A stretch of DNA of 64,000 nucleotides from NCBI GenBank assembly GCA_947491755.1, contig CANLKV010000001.1, positions 248,001 through 312,000 of the forward strand. The letters run 5' to 3'. Positions 52,512 through 60,186 of this stretch are shown one piece after another. The stretch's first letter is position 1; each line of letters opens with the position of its first letter. The notes under the pieces are model-generated. The model made no database searches. It was not told where the DNA came from and saw only the letters and a list, made by a program, of their open reading frames with translations. This DNA is from an uncultured Nonlabens sp. (GTDB taxonomy: Bacteria; Bacteroidota; Bacteroidia; Flavobacteriales; Flavobacteriaceae). Both the position numbers and the translations under genes were made by a program.

Positions 52512-52898
52512 ATGAGAAAGATTATTGCTTCTACATTTTTGATCTTACTGGTAATGGCTTGTAAACAAGAGTCCGTGCCAGTAGAAAAGGCAGATCAAAA
52601 AATTCAGCTTAAAGGGGAATACCTGCATCACGGCGATGCTGCCGTATTGATTGCAAACGGCGAGTTTTATGCAGTGCAGCTGGATGAGCAAACAGACGCA
52701 CTGGATGCGCAAGCAAAAAAACTACAAAGCACCCCATTTGATATGGTCAGGGTGATTGTAAAAGGAGATGTAAAACCTAATCCGCTTAAAGAAGAAAACG
52801 GCGAGGGTTGGGATCAAATGATAGTAATAGATACGATAATAGAAGTGCGCGCATCAAAAGCAATGCCGGTGTCCGCCTTAAAACAAGAAGATAATTAA
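52512..52898 (+). CDS. Lipoprotein encoded inside the suf cluster
   Basis: A 128-residue lipoprotein (lipobox VMAC, Cys about 17). The mature domain has the stretch GEYLHHGDAAVLIANGEFYAVQLDEQ and an OB-like pattern of short strands; no family recognised. It starts two bases after sufB and ends three bases before sufC, so it is firmly in the operon, but a periplasmic or surface lipoprotein has no obvious part in cytoplasmic cluster assembly. Possibly a redox or metal sensor, purely speculative. Confidence 0.7.
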   Translation: MRKIIASTFLILLVMACKQESVPVEKADQKIQLKGEYLHHGDAAVLIANGEFYAVQLDEQTDALDAQAKKLQSTPFDMVRVIVKGDVKPNPLKEENGEGWDQMIVIDTIIEVRASKAMPVSALKQEDN

Positions 52899-52901
52899 CT
52901 T

Positions 52902-53654
52902 ATGTTACACGTAAAGAATGTACATGCCACCATCGATGGCAAGGAAATACTTAAAGGAATTAATCTAGAAGTTAAACCAGGTGAGGTTCATGCAATTATG
53001 GGACCTAACGGCTCTGGAAAATCCACACTTGCTAATGTTATTGCAGGTCGCGAAGAATATGAAATGACTGATGGTGAGATTATCATGAGTGATGAGAATA
53101 TTGCAGATCTAGATCCAGAGGAAAGAGCACACCGTGGTATATTTTTATCTTTTCAATATCCAGTAGAGATACCAGGGGTAAGCGTGACTAACTTTATGAA
53201 GGCGGCCATCAACGAGACTCGCAAGGCACAAGGAAAAGATGAAATGCCCGCTAAGGACATGCTCAAACTTATCAGAGAAAAATCTGAATTGTTAGAGATC
53301 GATCGCAAGTTTCTATCGCGATCCTTGAATGAAGGTTTTTCTGGTGGTGAGAAAAAACGTAACGAGATCTTCCAGATGGCGATGCTCGAGCCTAAATTGA
53401 GCATCCTAGACGAGACAGACTCTGGACTTGACATCGACGCATTGCGTATCGTTGCAAATGGCGTTAACAAATTGCGTAGCAAGGACAATGCAACGATTGT
53501 GATCACGCACTACCAGCGATTACTAGATTACATTGTTCCAGATTTTGTTCACGTATTGTACAAAGGTCGTATTGTAAAATCAGGTGGGAAAGAGCTCGCA
53601 CATGAGCTAGAGAAGCGTGGTTATGACTGGATCAAGGAAGAAGTAGAGGCTTAG
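52902..53654 (+). CDS. sufC: Fe-S cluster assembly ATPase SufC
   Basis: ABC-type ATPase of the SufBCD complex. The 250-residue protein has Walker A GPNGSGKST (about 35-43), signature SGGEKKRNEI, Walker B LSILDETDSGLD and the switch histidine in VITHYQRLL. ATP binding drives dimerisation and rearrangement of SufB-SufD. Palindrome copy 14 lies 30 bases after the stop, before sufD. Confidence 0.97.
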   Translation: MLHVKNVHATIDGKEILKGINLEVKPGEVHAIMGPNGSGKSTLANVIAGREEYEMTDGEIIMSDENIADLDPEERAHRGIFLSFQYPVEIPGVSVTNFMKAAINETRKAQGKDEMPAKDMLKLIREKSELLEIDRKFLSRSLNEGFSGGEKKRNEIFQMAMLEPKLSILDETDSGLDIDALRIVANGVNKLRSKDNATIVITHYQRLLDYIVPDFVHVLYKGRIVKSGGKELAHELEKRGYDWIKEEVEA

Positions 53655-53684
53655 ATTGATGTAATAGAAGTAGGTTAGAGAGTT

Positions 53685-53700
53685 CGCTTTCGCGGAAGCG
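53685..53700. repeat. 16-base palindrome variant, copy 14 (between sufC and sufD)
   Basis: CGCTTTCGCGGAAGCG with flanks GAGTT and TAATACC, almost the same extended sequence as at 60127. Confidence 0.92.
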
Positions 53701-53734
53701 TAATACCTAACAAACCTCTTAAAAAACGATAAGA

Positions 53735-55048
53735 ATGAGTTTTAAAGAAAACATATTATCATCCTTTATGGCACTGGAAAATGAGGTCGATACCGATTCT
53801 TATGTCCACGGCCTGCGCAACGAGGCACTCGATCAGTTTGAAAAGCTAGGCTTGCCCTTGCGACGGGATGAAGCGTATAAATACACGTCATTAAAGTCAG
53901 TTTTTAATAAAGATTACAGACTGTTCCCTAGGGAAGAAAAGAATATCAATTACTCTGATATCAAAAAATATTTGATTCATCAAATAGACGCGTATCGAGT
54001 GATTTTTATTGATGGTGTGTACAGCTCGCACTTGTCTCAGACTACTCACGACACGTTTGATGTGTGTTTGATGTCCAGCGCACTTAATAACAAAAAGTAC
54101 GCAACGGTTATTGAAAATTATTACAATAAACTGGCTGGTAAGGATAGCTTGAGTTCACTCAACACCGCTTTTGCACGTGAGGGTGCCTATATCCAAATAC
54201 CTAAAAACACCATTGCTACAAAACCTATCGAGATTGTTAACTTCTCTACTGGTAGCGAGTCTGCTATGATGGTACAACCGCGCAATCTGGTAGTGGTGGG
54301 AGAAAATGCCCAGGTACAAATTATCGAACGCCATCAAAGCCTCACAAAAAACGATGTACTGACTAACTCAGTAACTGAGATTTTTGCAGATAAACATGCG
54401 CTAGTAGATTACTACAAAATACAGAACGATAACGAGAGTGCATCATTAATCGATCACACCAGTGTCCAGCAGCAAGCAAATAGTGAAGTGAGATTGCATA
54501 CGTTCTCTTTTGGTGGGGCGCTTACTCGCAACAACCTCAACTTTGTACAGCAAGGTGAGCATTGCAACTCTTTACTCAATGGGGTTACCATAATTGAAGG
54601 CAAACAGCATGTGGATCACTCAACACTAGTGCATCATACAGCTCCTAATTGTGAGAGTTATCAGGAGTACAAACAAGTATTTGATGACCGTGCCGTGGGC
54701 GTTTTTAATGGTAAGGTGCTGGTTGATAAAATTGCACAGAAGATCAATGCCTTCCAGCAAAATAATAACATACTTGTAAGCGATAAAGCAACAATCAACG
54801 CAAAACCACAATTGGAAATTTTTGCAGATGATGTACGTTGCTCACACGGCTGTACTATAGGTCAACTGGATGAAGATGCACTATTTTATATGCAATCTAG
54901 AGGAATAGGGATTAAAGAAGCCCGTGCCTTATTAATGTTTGCCTTTGCAAATAGCGTTTTAGAAAGCGTAAAGATTCCAGAGATCAAATCACGCATCACA
55001 AAGTTGATTGCAAACAAACTAAAAGTAAATATAGGGTTTGACTTATAG
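53735..55048 (+). CDS. sufD: Fe-S cluster assembly protein SufD
   Basis: Paralogue of SufB and third member of the SufBCD scaffold; needed for iron acquisition in the complex. The 437-residue protein has an N-terminal helical part with LPLRRDEAYKYTSL, a beta-helix core, and the C-terminal signature VRCSHGCTIGQLDEDALFYMQSRG (cut here as CSHGCTIGQLDEDALFY) with the interface histidine. A terminator follows, splitting the cluster before sufS. Confidence 0.95.
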   Translation: MSFKENILSSFMALENEVDTDSYVHGLRNEALDQFEKLGLPLRRDEAYKYTSLKSVFNKDYRLFPREEKNINYSDIKKYLIHQIDAYRVIFIDGVYSSHLSQTTHDTFDVCLMSSALNNKKYATVIENYYNKLAGKDSLSSLNTAFAREGAYIQIPKNTIATKPIEIVNFSTGSESAMMVQPRNLVVVGENAQVQIIERHQSLTKNDVLTNSVTEIFADKHALVDYYKIQNDNESASLIDHTSVQQQANSEVRLHTFSFGGALTRNNLNFVQQGEHCNSLLNGVTIIEGKQHVDHSTLVHHTAPNCESYQEYKQVFDDRAVGVFNGKVLVDKIAQKINAFQQNNNILVSDKATINAKPQLEIFADDVRCSHGCTIGQLDEDALFYMQSRGIGIKEARALLMFAFANSVLESVKIPEIKSRITKLIANKLKVNIGFDL

Positions 55049-55069
55049 CAAACATTAAGTTAAAGTAAC

Positions 55070-55100
55070 AAGCCTGATCTCACGATCAGGCTTTTGTTTT
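55070..55100 (+). terminator. Terminator between sufD and sufS
   Basis: A 10-base-pair perfect stem (55070-55079 with 55084-55093, AAGCCTGATC), 4-base loop, then CTTTTGTTTT. It should separate a sufA-sufD unit from a sufS unit. Confidence 0.85.
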
Positions 55101-55123
55101 AAGAATATAACTCTCCTGCATCG

Positions 55124-55131
55124 TACCTTTG
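55124..55131 (+). promoter_or_regulatory. Probable minus-7 element of sufS
   Basis: TACCTTTG ends five bases before the sufS ATG at 55137; with a terminator just upstream, this is a plausible independent promoter giving a leaderless sufS message. No clear minus-33 element. Confidence 0.5.
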
Positions 55132-55136
55132 CAAGT

Positions 55137-56351
55137 ATGCTAGACATCAATAAAATAAGAGCAGATTTTCCTATACTTTCTCGCAAAGTAAATGGGCAGC
55201 CATTGGTTTATTTTGACAATGCGGCAACCTCACAAAAACCGCAACAAGTCATTGATAAAATTGTAGAATACTATACACAATACAATGCAAATATTCACCG
55301 TGGGGTACATGCATTGAGTCAAGAAGCCACTGATCTATATGAAGCCTCTAGAGAAAAATGCCGAGCATTTTTTAACATCCCTACATCAAGGCAATGTTTA
55401 TTCACTAGTGGGAACACTCACAGTATCAATGCCGTTGCCAGCGGTGCTCATGTTTTTGTAAACCAGGGGGACGAGGTAATCGTTAGCGCTGTAGAGCACC
55501 ATTCTAATATTGTACCGTGGCAAATGCTTTGTGAGCGTGTGGGTGCTCATCTTAAAGTCATTCCAGTACTGGACAATGGCCAGCTAGATATGAATGCTTA
55601 TCAAAACCTGCTCAATGCTAGAACAGCTTTTGTAGTAGTCAATCACATATCTAATGCTCTAGGAGTAACTAATCCAGTAAAAGAGATCATTGCTGGCGCT
55701 CATAAACATCAGGCTAAAGTGTTGATCGACGGCGCACAATCTTGTGGCCATATGAAAGTCGATGTGCAAGACCTGGATGCTGATTTTTATACCATGGCGG
55801 GACATAAGATGTGTGGCCCCACAGGTATAGGTTTACTCTACGGTAAAGAGGATGCGCTTCTTGCTTTGCCACCTTACCAGGGTGGTGGCGAGATGATTGA
55901 TCAAGTAACTTTTGAGCACACCACCTATGCGGGTTTACCTCATAAATTTGAAGCCGGTACGCCTAATATTGCTGGTGGTATCGCACTAGGAGCTGCAGTA
56001 GATTATTTGAACGAGATAGGCATGGAACACATCGCTGCTTATGAGAATGAATTGCTGGTTTATGGTACAGAAAAGATCAAAAATATCCCTGGCGCTGTCA
56101 TTTATGGCGATGTAAAAGACAAAGCCGCGGTTATATCTTTTAATGTAGAAAACCTACATCCCTATGATATAGGCACTATTGTAGACAAGCTAGGAATCGC
56201 GGTACGTACTGGCCATCATTGTGCACAACCTATTATGGATAGATACCAGATCGCAGGAACCGTACGCGCTAGTTTTGCTTTTTATAATACCAAAGAAGAA
56301 ATTGATGTTATGGTACAAGCTTTGCAACGTGCTGTAAACATGTTATCTTAA
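55137..56351 (+). CDS. sufS: Cysteine desulfurase SufS
   Basis: PLP enzyme that removes sulfur from cysteine for cluster assembly. The 404-residue protein begins MLDINKIRADFPILSRKV as the family does, has the PLP lysine in MAGHKMCGPTGIG (about residue 226) and the catalytic cysteine in RTGHHCAQP (about 363). Its partner SufE is encoded two genes later. The first gene of a second transcription unit in the suf cluster. Confidence 0.97.
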   Translation: MLDINKIRADFPILSRKVNGQPLVYFDNAATSQKPQQVIDKIVEYYTQYNANIHRGVHALSQEATDLYEASREKCRAFFNIPTSRQCLFTSGNTHSINAVASGAHVFVNQGDEVIVSAVEHHSNIVPWQMLCERVGAHLKVIPVLDNGQLDMNAYQNLLNARTAFVVVNHISNALGVTNPVKEIIAGAHKHQAKVLIDGAQSCGHMKVDVQDLDADFYTMAGHKMCGPTGIGLLYGKEDALLALPPYQGGGEMIDQVTFEHTTYAGLPHKFEAGTPNIAGGIALGAAVDYLNEIGMEHIAAYENELLVYGTEKIKNIPGAVIYGDVKDKAAVISFNVENLHPYDIGTIVDKLGIAVRTGHHCAQPIMDRYQIAGTVRASFAFYNTKEEIDVMVQALQRAVNMLS

Positions 56352-56360
56352 ATAAAAAAA

Positions 56361-56765
56361 ATGAAATACGCATTCTCAGTAATTGCCATATGTGCCATCC
56401 TGTTCACGGGTTGCAAAGAGATTAAAGAGCTTCCTGGATCTTACGAGGTGGTAGAAGTTAATGGGCAAGACATCAGCGGTCAGGGAGTCACCCTCAATAT
56501 AAAAATGAATGATTATGGCAATCGCATTTATGGAAATAATGGGTGCAACGAGTATGGCGGGTCCATTACTACAGATGAGGAAGGAAAAGTAACTCTAGGA
56601 CAACTGTTGTCGACTAAGATGTACTGCCAGGAAAAAGCACAACTAGAAACTAAGTTCATGACTCAACTTAACAAAGTAGATCAGTACCGTATAAGCGACG
56701 ACCTACTACTATTGTTAGATCAAAACGGAAATATTATAATCAAGTCAAAAAAACTCGATGAATAG
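56361..56765 (+). CDS. META-domain lipoprotein encoded inside the suf cluster
   Basis: A 134-residue lipoprotein (lipobox FTGC, Cys about 18) with a META domain: GSYEVVEVNGQDI, then NNGCNEYGGSIT and TKMYCQEKAQLE, similar to the HslJ heat-shock lipoprotein family. The motif pair NGCN...C is typical. It begins nine bases after sufS and overlaps sufE by eight bases, so it is cotranscribed. Its link to Fe-S assembly is unclear; META-domain genes at this position are common in Flavobacteria as I recall. Confidence 0.85.
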   Translation: MKYAFSVIAICAILFTGCKEIKELPGSYEVVEVNGQDISGQGVTLNIKMNDYGNRIYGNNGCNEYGGSITTDEEGKVTLGQLLSTKMYCQEKAQLETKFMTQLNKVDQYRISDDLLLLLDQNGNIIIKSKKLDE

Positions 56766-57183
56766 TATCAAGGAAATTCAAGAAGAAATCATAGACGAGT
56801 TTGCCATGTTTGACGACTGGATGCAACGATATGAATACATGATTGATCTAGGGAAAAGCCTCCCAAAGATAGAGGAGCAACATAAAAACGACGATCATAT
56901 AATCAAAGGTTGCCAGTCTAAAGTGTGGGTACACGCAGACTTACAAGACGACAAGGTGATCTTTACTGCAGACAGTGATGCCATCATAACCAAAGGTATT
57001 ATTGCCATCTTAATACGCGCATGGTCACAACAAAAACCTCAAGATATTATAGATGCAGATACTAGTTTTATAGACGAGATAGGCTTAAAAGAGCACTTAT
57101 CTCCTACCCGTGCCAATGGACTCGTGTCGATGATAAAACAACTTAAAATGTATGCACTAGCATATCAAACCCAACAAAATTAA
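56758..57183 (+). CDS. sufE: Sulfur acceptor SufE
   Basis: Accepts persulfide sulfur from SufS and passes it to SufB. The 141-residue protein has the catalytic cysteine in IKGCQSKVWV (about residue 52) and the C-terminal SPTRANGLVSMIKQ region of the family. Its start overlaps the META-domain gene by eight bases. Confidence 0.95.
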   Translation: MNSIKEIQEEIIDEFAMFDDWMQRYEYMIDLGKSLPKIEEQHKNDDHIIKGCQSKVWVHADLQDDKVIFTADSDAIITKGIIAILIRAWSQQKPQDIIDADTSFIDEIGLKEHLSPTRANGLVSMIKQLKMYALAYQTQQN

Positions 57184-57188
57184 TACGC

Positions 57189-57509
57189 ATGGAAGAGATC
57201 AATGGTCAAGAAATAGGAGAAAAAGTCGTTAGAGTGCTCAAGACTATCTACGATCCAGAAATCCCTGTAGACATATACGAGCTAGGACTTATTTATGATG
57301 TTATGGTCAGTACAGATGCAGATGTAAAAATTCTTATGACTCTAACATCGCCCAATTGCCCAGTGGCAGAAACCCTACCACTAGAGGTGGAAGAAAAGGT
57401 AAAAACTCTTAAGGAGGTCAATGATGCCGAGGTGGAAATAACCTTTGACCCACCCTGGAATAAAGATCTTATGAGTGAAGAAGCAAAACTTGAGTTAGGA
57501 ATGCTTTAA
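57189..57509 (+). CDS. sufT: SUF system protein SufT (MIP18/DUF59 family)
   Basis: A 106-residue MIP18-family protein that helps Fe-S maturation. It carries TIYDPEIPVDIYELGLIYDV and the reactive cysteine in TLTSPNCPVAETLP, then FDPPWNKDLMSEEAK, all typical of the family. It lies five bases after sufE and two bases before the DUF2480 gene. Confidence 0.93.
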   Translation: MEEINGQEIGEKVVRVLKTIYDPEIPVDIYELGLIYDVMVSTDADVKILMTLTSPNCPVAETLPLEVEEKVKTLKEVNDAEVEITFDPPWNKDLMSEEAKLELGML

Positions 57510-57511
57510 TT

Positions 57512-58033
57512 ATGAGTGACGAGATAATCAATAGAGTTGCCAGTTCTAAGCTCAAAACCTTTGATCTGGAAGATTATTACACCCCAGGGCCTCGCAGTGC
57601 TATAGATCTTGCTCAATGGCTGCTAGATGGACTGGTGCTGGTGGAATCTCGCTTTCGCGAAAGCGTAAACACCACAGATTTTACTGCATATAAAAATCAT
57701 CACGTGGCCATCCACTGCAGTACAGATGCTATTATACCACAATGGGCATGGATGCTGGTACAGGCAGAGTTAACGGACATTGCCACAACAGTCGTTCACG
57801 GTAGTTTGCAAGACCTAGAAACTTATTTGTACGGTCGCAGCATCCCACTATTGGACCTTTCTCATTTTAAAGACCTGCCTGTTATTGTAAAAGGCTGTGC
57901 AAAAAAACCCGTGCCACCAGCTGCCTATATGATGATCACATCACGCCTACAGGAGGTAGCTAGGAGTGTCATGTATGGCGAGGCCTGCTCGTCTGTTCCT
58001 GTTTTTAAAAAGAAACGCCCACTTCATAAATAA
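57512..58033 (+). CDS. DUF2480 family protein
   Basis: A 173-residue cytoplasmic protein matching DUF2480, a Bacteroidetes family of unknown function found after the suf genes. The start IINRVASSKLKTFDLEDYY and the middle VAIHCSTDAIIPQWAWMLV are characteristic, and conserved cysteines (HCS, KGCAKKPVPP, GEACSSVPVFKK) suggest metal or Fe-S binding, as inference. Palindrome copy 15 is read as RFRES at 47-51, a place where related proteins, as I recall, have a KDFR-like sequence, so length is not increased. Confidence 0.85.
   Translation: MSDEIINRVASSKLKTFDLEDYYTPGPRSAIDLAQWLLDGLVLVESRFRESVNTTDFTAYKNHHVAIHCSTDAIIPQWAWMLVQAELTDIATTVVHGSLQDLETYLYGRSIPLLDLSHFKDLPVIVKGCAKKPVPPAAYMMITSRLQEVARSVMYGEACSSVPVFKKKRPLHK
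57650..57665. repeat. 16-base palindrome, copy 15 (in DUF2480 gene)
   Basis: Perfect copy read as RFRES; identical to copy 2 (minus strand of leuS) over 22 bases including the preceding GAATCT. Confidence 0.95.
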
Positions 58034-58148
58034 GACAGCTTTACCACACCAGACCATTTAAGGGCGTCTATTTGAATGACAAGCTTGATTTTCTTATTGA
58101 TAAGATTGCAGTATTTTTGAACTGGAATCAACAAACAATCAAGCTATC

Positions 58149-59069
58149 ATGAAAAAAATAATGACTCTTATCGCCTGTGCATTGTTCGCACTACCAGCGC
58201 TAGCACAAACAGCAGAAGAGCTGAAGGCTCAAAAAGCCGAAAAAAAAGCCATAGTAAAAGCAGCGCAGGCTGAGGTAGATGCTATACAGGCAAAAATCGA
58301 TGCCCTACCTGGCTGGAAAATCAACGCATTCGGTACCATAGGTGTAGATATTTCTGGATTTAACAACTGGTATTCTCAAGGCAATCCTAATGTAAATGCA
58401 GGTACCATAGGATTGACCATGAACGCTATAGCAAATCTTAAGAAAGAAAAATTCTTCTGGAGAAACAATGCAAATCTCAATTTGCAATGGGTAAAATTTG
58501 ACGATCGCGACGACCCTAATGATAACGATGGCTATCGCGAGGCGACTGATGTTTTTAATATTCAGTCCCTATATGGACGTAAATTATCAGAAAAACTAGC
58601 GCTATCAGGCCTGGCAGAATATAGAACTACTGTACTGGACAATTTTAATGATCCTGGATATCTAGATGTAGGGGTAGGTGCCACCTGGACTCCCATAGAA
58701 AATCTAGTCGTTACAGTACACCCGCTTAACTACAACTTTGTCTTCAGTAGTGGTGATGATATATTTGAATCTAGCGCTGGTGCAAAAATAGTAGCAGATT
58801 ATACCCGCAGTATAGGCAAGATCAATTTTAAAACTAATTTTTCTACCTTCCAGAGCTATGAAAACTCAGAATTGTCCAACTTTACCTGGATCAACTCATT
58901 CGGTTACACAATATGGAAAAATATAGGGGTAGGATTTGAATTTGGGCTGCGTGGTAATCATCAAGAGGCGGTAAATTTTGCTCGCCAGACTGACGCCACA
59001 GCAAGTTTTGACAGCGTAGATAATGATGTCCAATCGTACTATCTGCTAGGATTGAATTATAAATTTTAA
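58149..59069 (+). CDS. DUF3078 family secreted protein (first copy)
   Basis: A 306-residue exported protein: signal peptide to about residue 20 (PALAQ), a short coiled coil rich in Lys, Ala and Glu (about 22-50), then a beta-rich domain with many alternating aromatic residues (GVDISGFNNWYSQGNPNVNAG) ending in NYKF. This fits DUF3078, outer-membrane beta-barrel-like proteins of Bacteroidetes with no known function. Downstream of the suf genes and separated from its paralogue by a strong terminator. Confidence 0.82.
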   Translation: MKKIMTLIACALFALPALAQTAEELKAQKAEKKAIVKAAQAEVDAIQAKIDALPGWKINAFGTIGVDISGFNNWYSQGNPNVNAGTIGLTMNAIANLKKEKFFWRNNANLNLQWVKFDDRDDPNDNDGYREATDVFNIQSLYGRKLSEKLALSGLAEYRTTVLDNFNDPGYLDVGVGATWTPIENLVVTVHPLNYNFVFSSGDDIFESSAGAKIVADYTRSIGKINFKTNFSTFQSYENSELSNFTWINSFGYTIWKNIGVGFEFGLRGNHQEAVNFARQTDATASFDSVDNDVQSYYLLGLNYKF

Positions 59070-59090
59070 CCCGTACTACAACATTCCAAT

Positions 59091-59128
59091 AAAAACCCGC
59101 TTCATTTTAAAATGAAGCGGGTTTTTTT
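59091..59128 (+). terminator. Terminator between the two DUF3078 genes
   Basis: A perfect inverted repeat (59091-59109 with 59110-59127; core ACCCGCTTCATT) with flanking A and T runs. Confidence 0.9.
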
Positions 59129-59191
59129 ACGTTCCGATACAAACGAAAGATAATTTTTATCTTGCAACCTGTATTTTTAAATACCACGAGC

Positions 59192-60100
59192 ATGAAAAAA
59201 TGGAGTTGTATTCTTTTTATGACGTTGTTTGCTATTACTGTATTTGGTCAAGACGCTGGCGATGATGACGCCTCGATAGATCAGAGCAATTGGGATAACA
59301 AAGGAACCTTTGGCTTTTTATTCAATCAAGCTGCATTTAATGCAGAGTGGACCGGTGGCGGTACCTCCAGCATTGCAGGTAATCTATCTGTCGACCTGGA
59401 CTTTAAATATAAAAAAGACCGTACCTCCTGGGAGAATAAAGTCATTCTAGAATATGGGTTAACCAAGCAAAACAACGACCCATTTACTCGCAAGACAAAC
59501 GATCGTATTGAAATTAATAGTGTCTATGGATATGAGGTGACAGAGGATGATGACAAGGCCTACTATTCCTTCTTTATCAATATTTTGACACAGGCCACAC
59601 GCGGTTATACCTTTTCTACAGATCCAGATGGCACTGTACGACGCACAGAACGTACTAATCTATTTTCTCCGGGCTACTTTCAAGCCGGGCCCGGTTTCTT
59701 GTATAAAAAAGGCAAAGAACTTACCCTTAATCTAGCGCCCTCTACCGCCCGACTCATTACGGTTGATGATCGATTTACTAGTGGTGAGGATTATGTGGAC
59801 AACAGCTATTTTGGTGTGGCAGCTGGACAGAGCAATCGCTATGAGCTGGGCGCCTCGCTCAACGCATTTTACAAAGTGGATTTGTTGGAAAACATTACGA
59901 TGGAAAATAATCTAGCCTTGTATTCTAATTATCTGGACCGTCCAGGAAATGTAGACATCAATTATCTGACAAAAATTAATTTAAAAGTCAACGACTGGAT
60001 CAGCGCAAAGTTTATTTTTCAGGCGATTTATGATGATAATGCAGTAGGGGCCTTTCAAATAAGAGAGGTTTCTGGGCTGGGTGTTAGCTATACATTGTAA
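59192..60100 (+). CDS. DUF3078 family secreted protein (second copy)
   Basis: A 302-residue exported protein with signal peptide (MKKWSCILFMTLFAITVFGQ), then an acidic stretch (DAGDDDASIDQ) and a barrel-like domain that shares the pattern of the gene upstream (FNAEWTGGGTSSIAGNLS, DRIEINSVYGYEV, C-terminal VSGLGVSYTL). ATG 59192 is chosen; the in-frame TTG at 59162 would add ten residues ahead of the signal peptide. No lipobox in the expected place. Likely an outer-membrane protein. Confidence 0.82.
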   Translation: MKKWSCILFMTLFAITVFGQDAGDDDASIDQSNWDNKGTFGFLFNQAAFNAEWTGGGTSSIAGNLSVDLDFKYKKDRTSWENKVILEYGLTKQNNDPFTRKTNDRIEINSVYGYEVTEDDDKAYYSFFINILTQATRGYTFSTDPDGTVRRTERTNLFSPGYFQAGPGFLYKKGKELTLNLAPSTARLITVDDRFTSGEDYVDNSYFGVAAGQSNRYELGASLNAFYKVDLLENITMENNLALYSNYLDRPGNVDINYLTKINLKVNDWISAKFIFQAIYDDNAVGAFQIREVSGLGVSYTL

Positions 60101-60126
60101 CCCTAGAAAATGGCGGTGCTTGAGTT

Positions 60127-60142
60127 CGCTTTCGCGGAAGCG
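60127..60142. repeat. 16-base palindrome variant, copy 16 (intergenic)
   Basis: CGCTTTCGCGGAAGCG between converging genes, flanks GAGTT and TAATA as at 53685. Confidence 0.92.
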
Positions 60143-60186
60143 TAATAACCACATAAGCCCTATAACTCCCTCCTAACCTACTCGTT

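Noticed and set aside
53165..53506. Minus-strand open frame within sufC
   Set aside because: Antisense to the Walker B and signature region of SufC; composition typical of a shadow.
2267..60142. Palindromes as a CRISPR array or as intrinsic terminators
   Set aside because: Spacing of kilobases excludes CRISPR. Half of the copies are inside genes and the intergenic ones lack T runs, so termination is not their general role.
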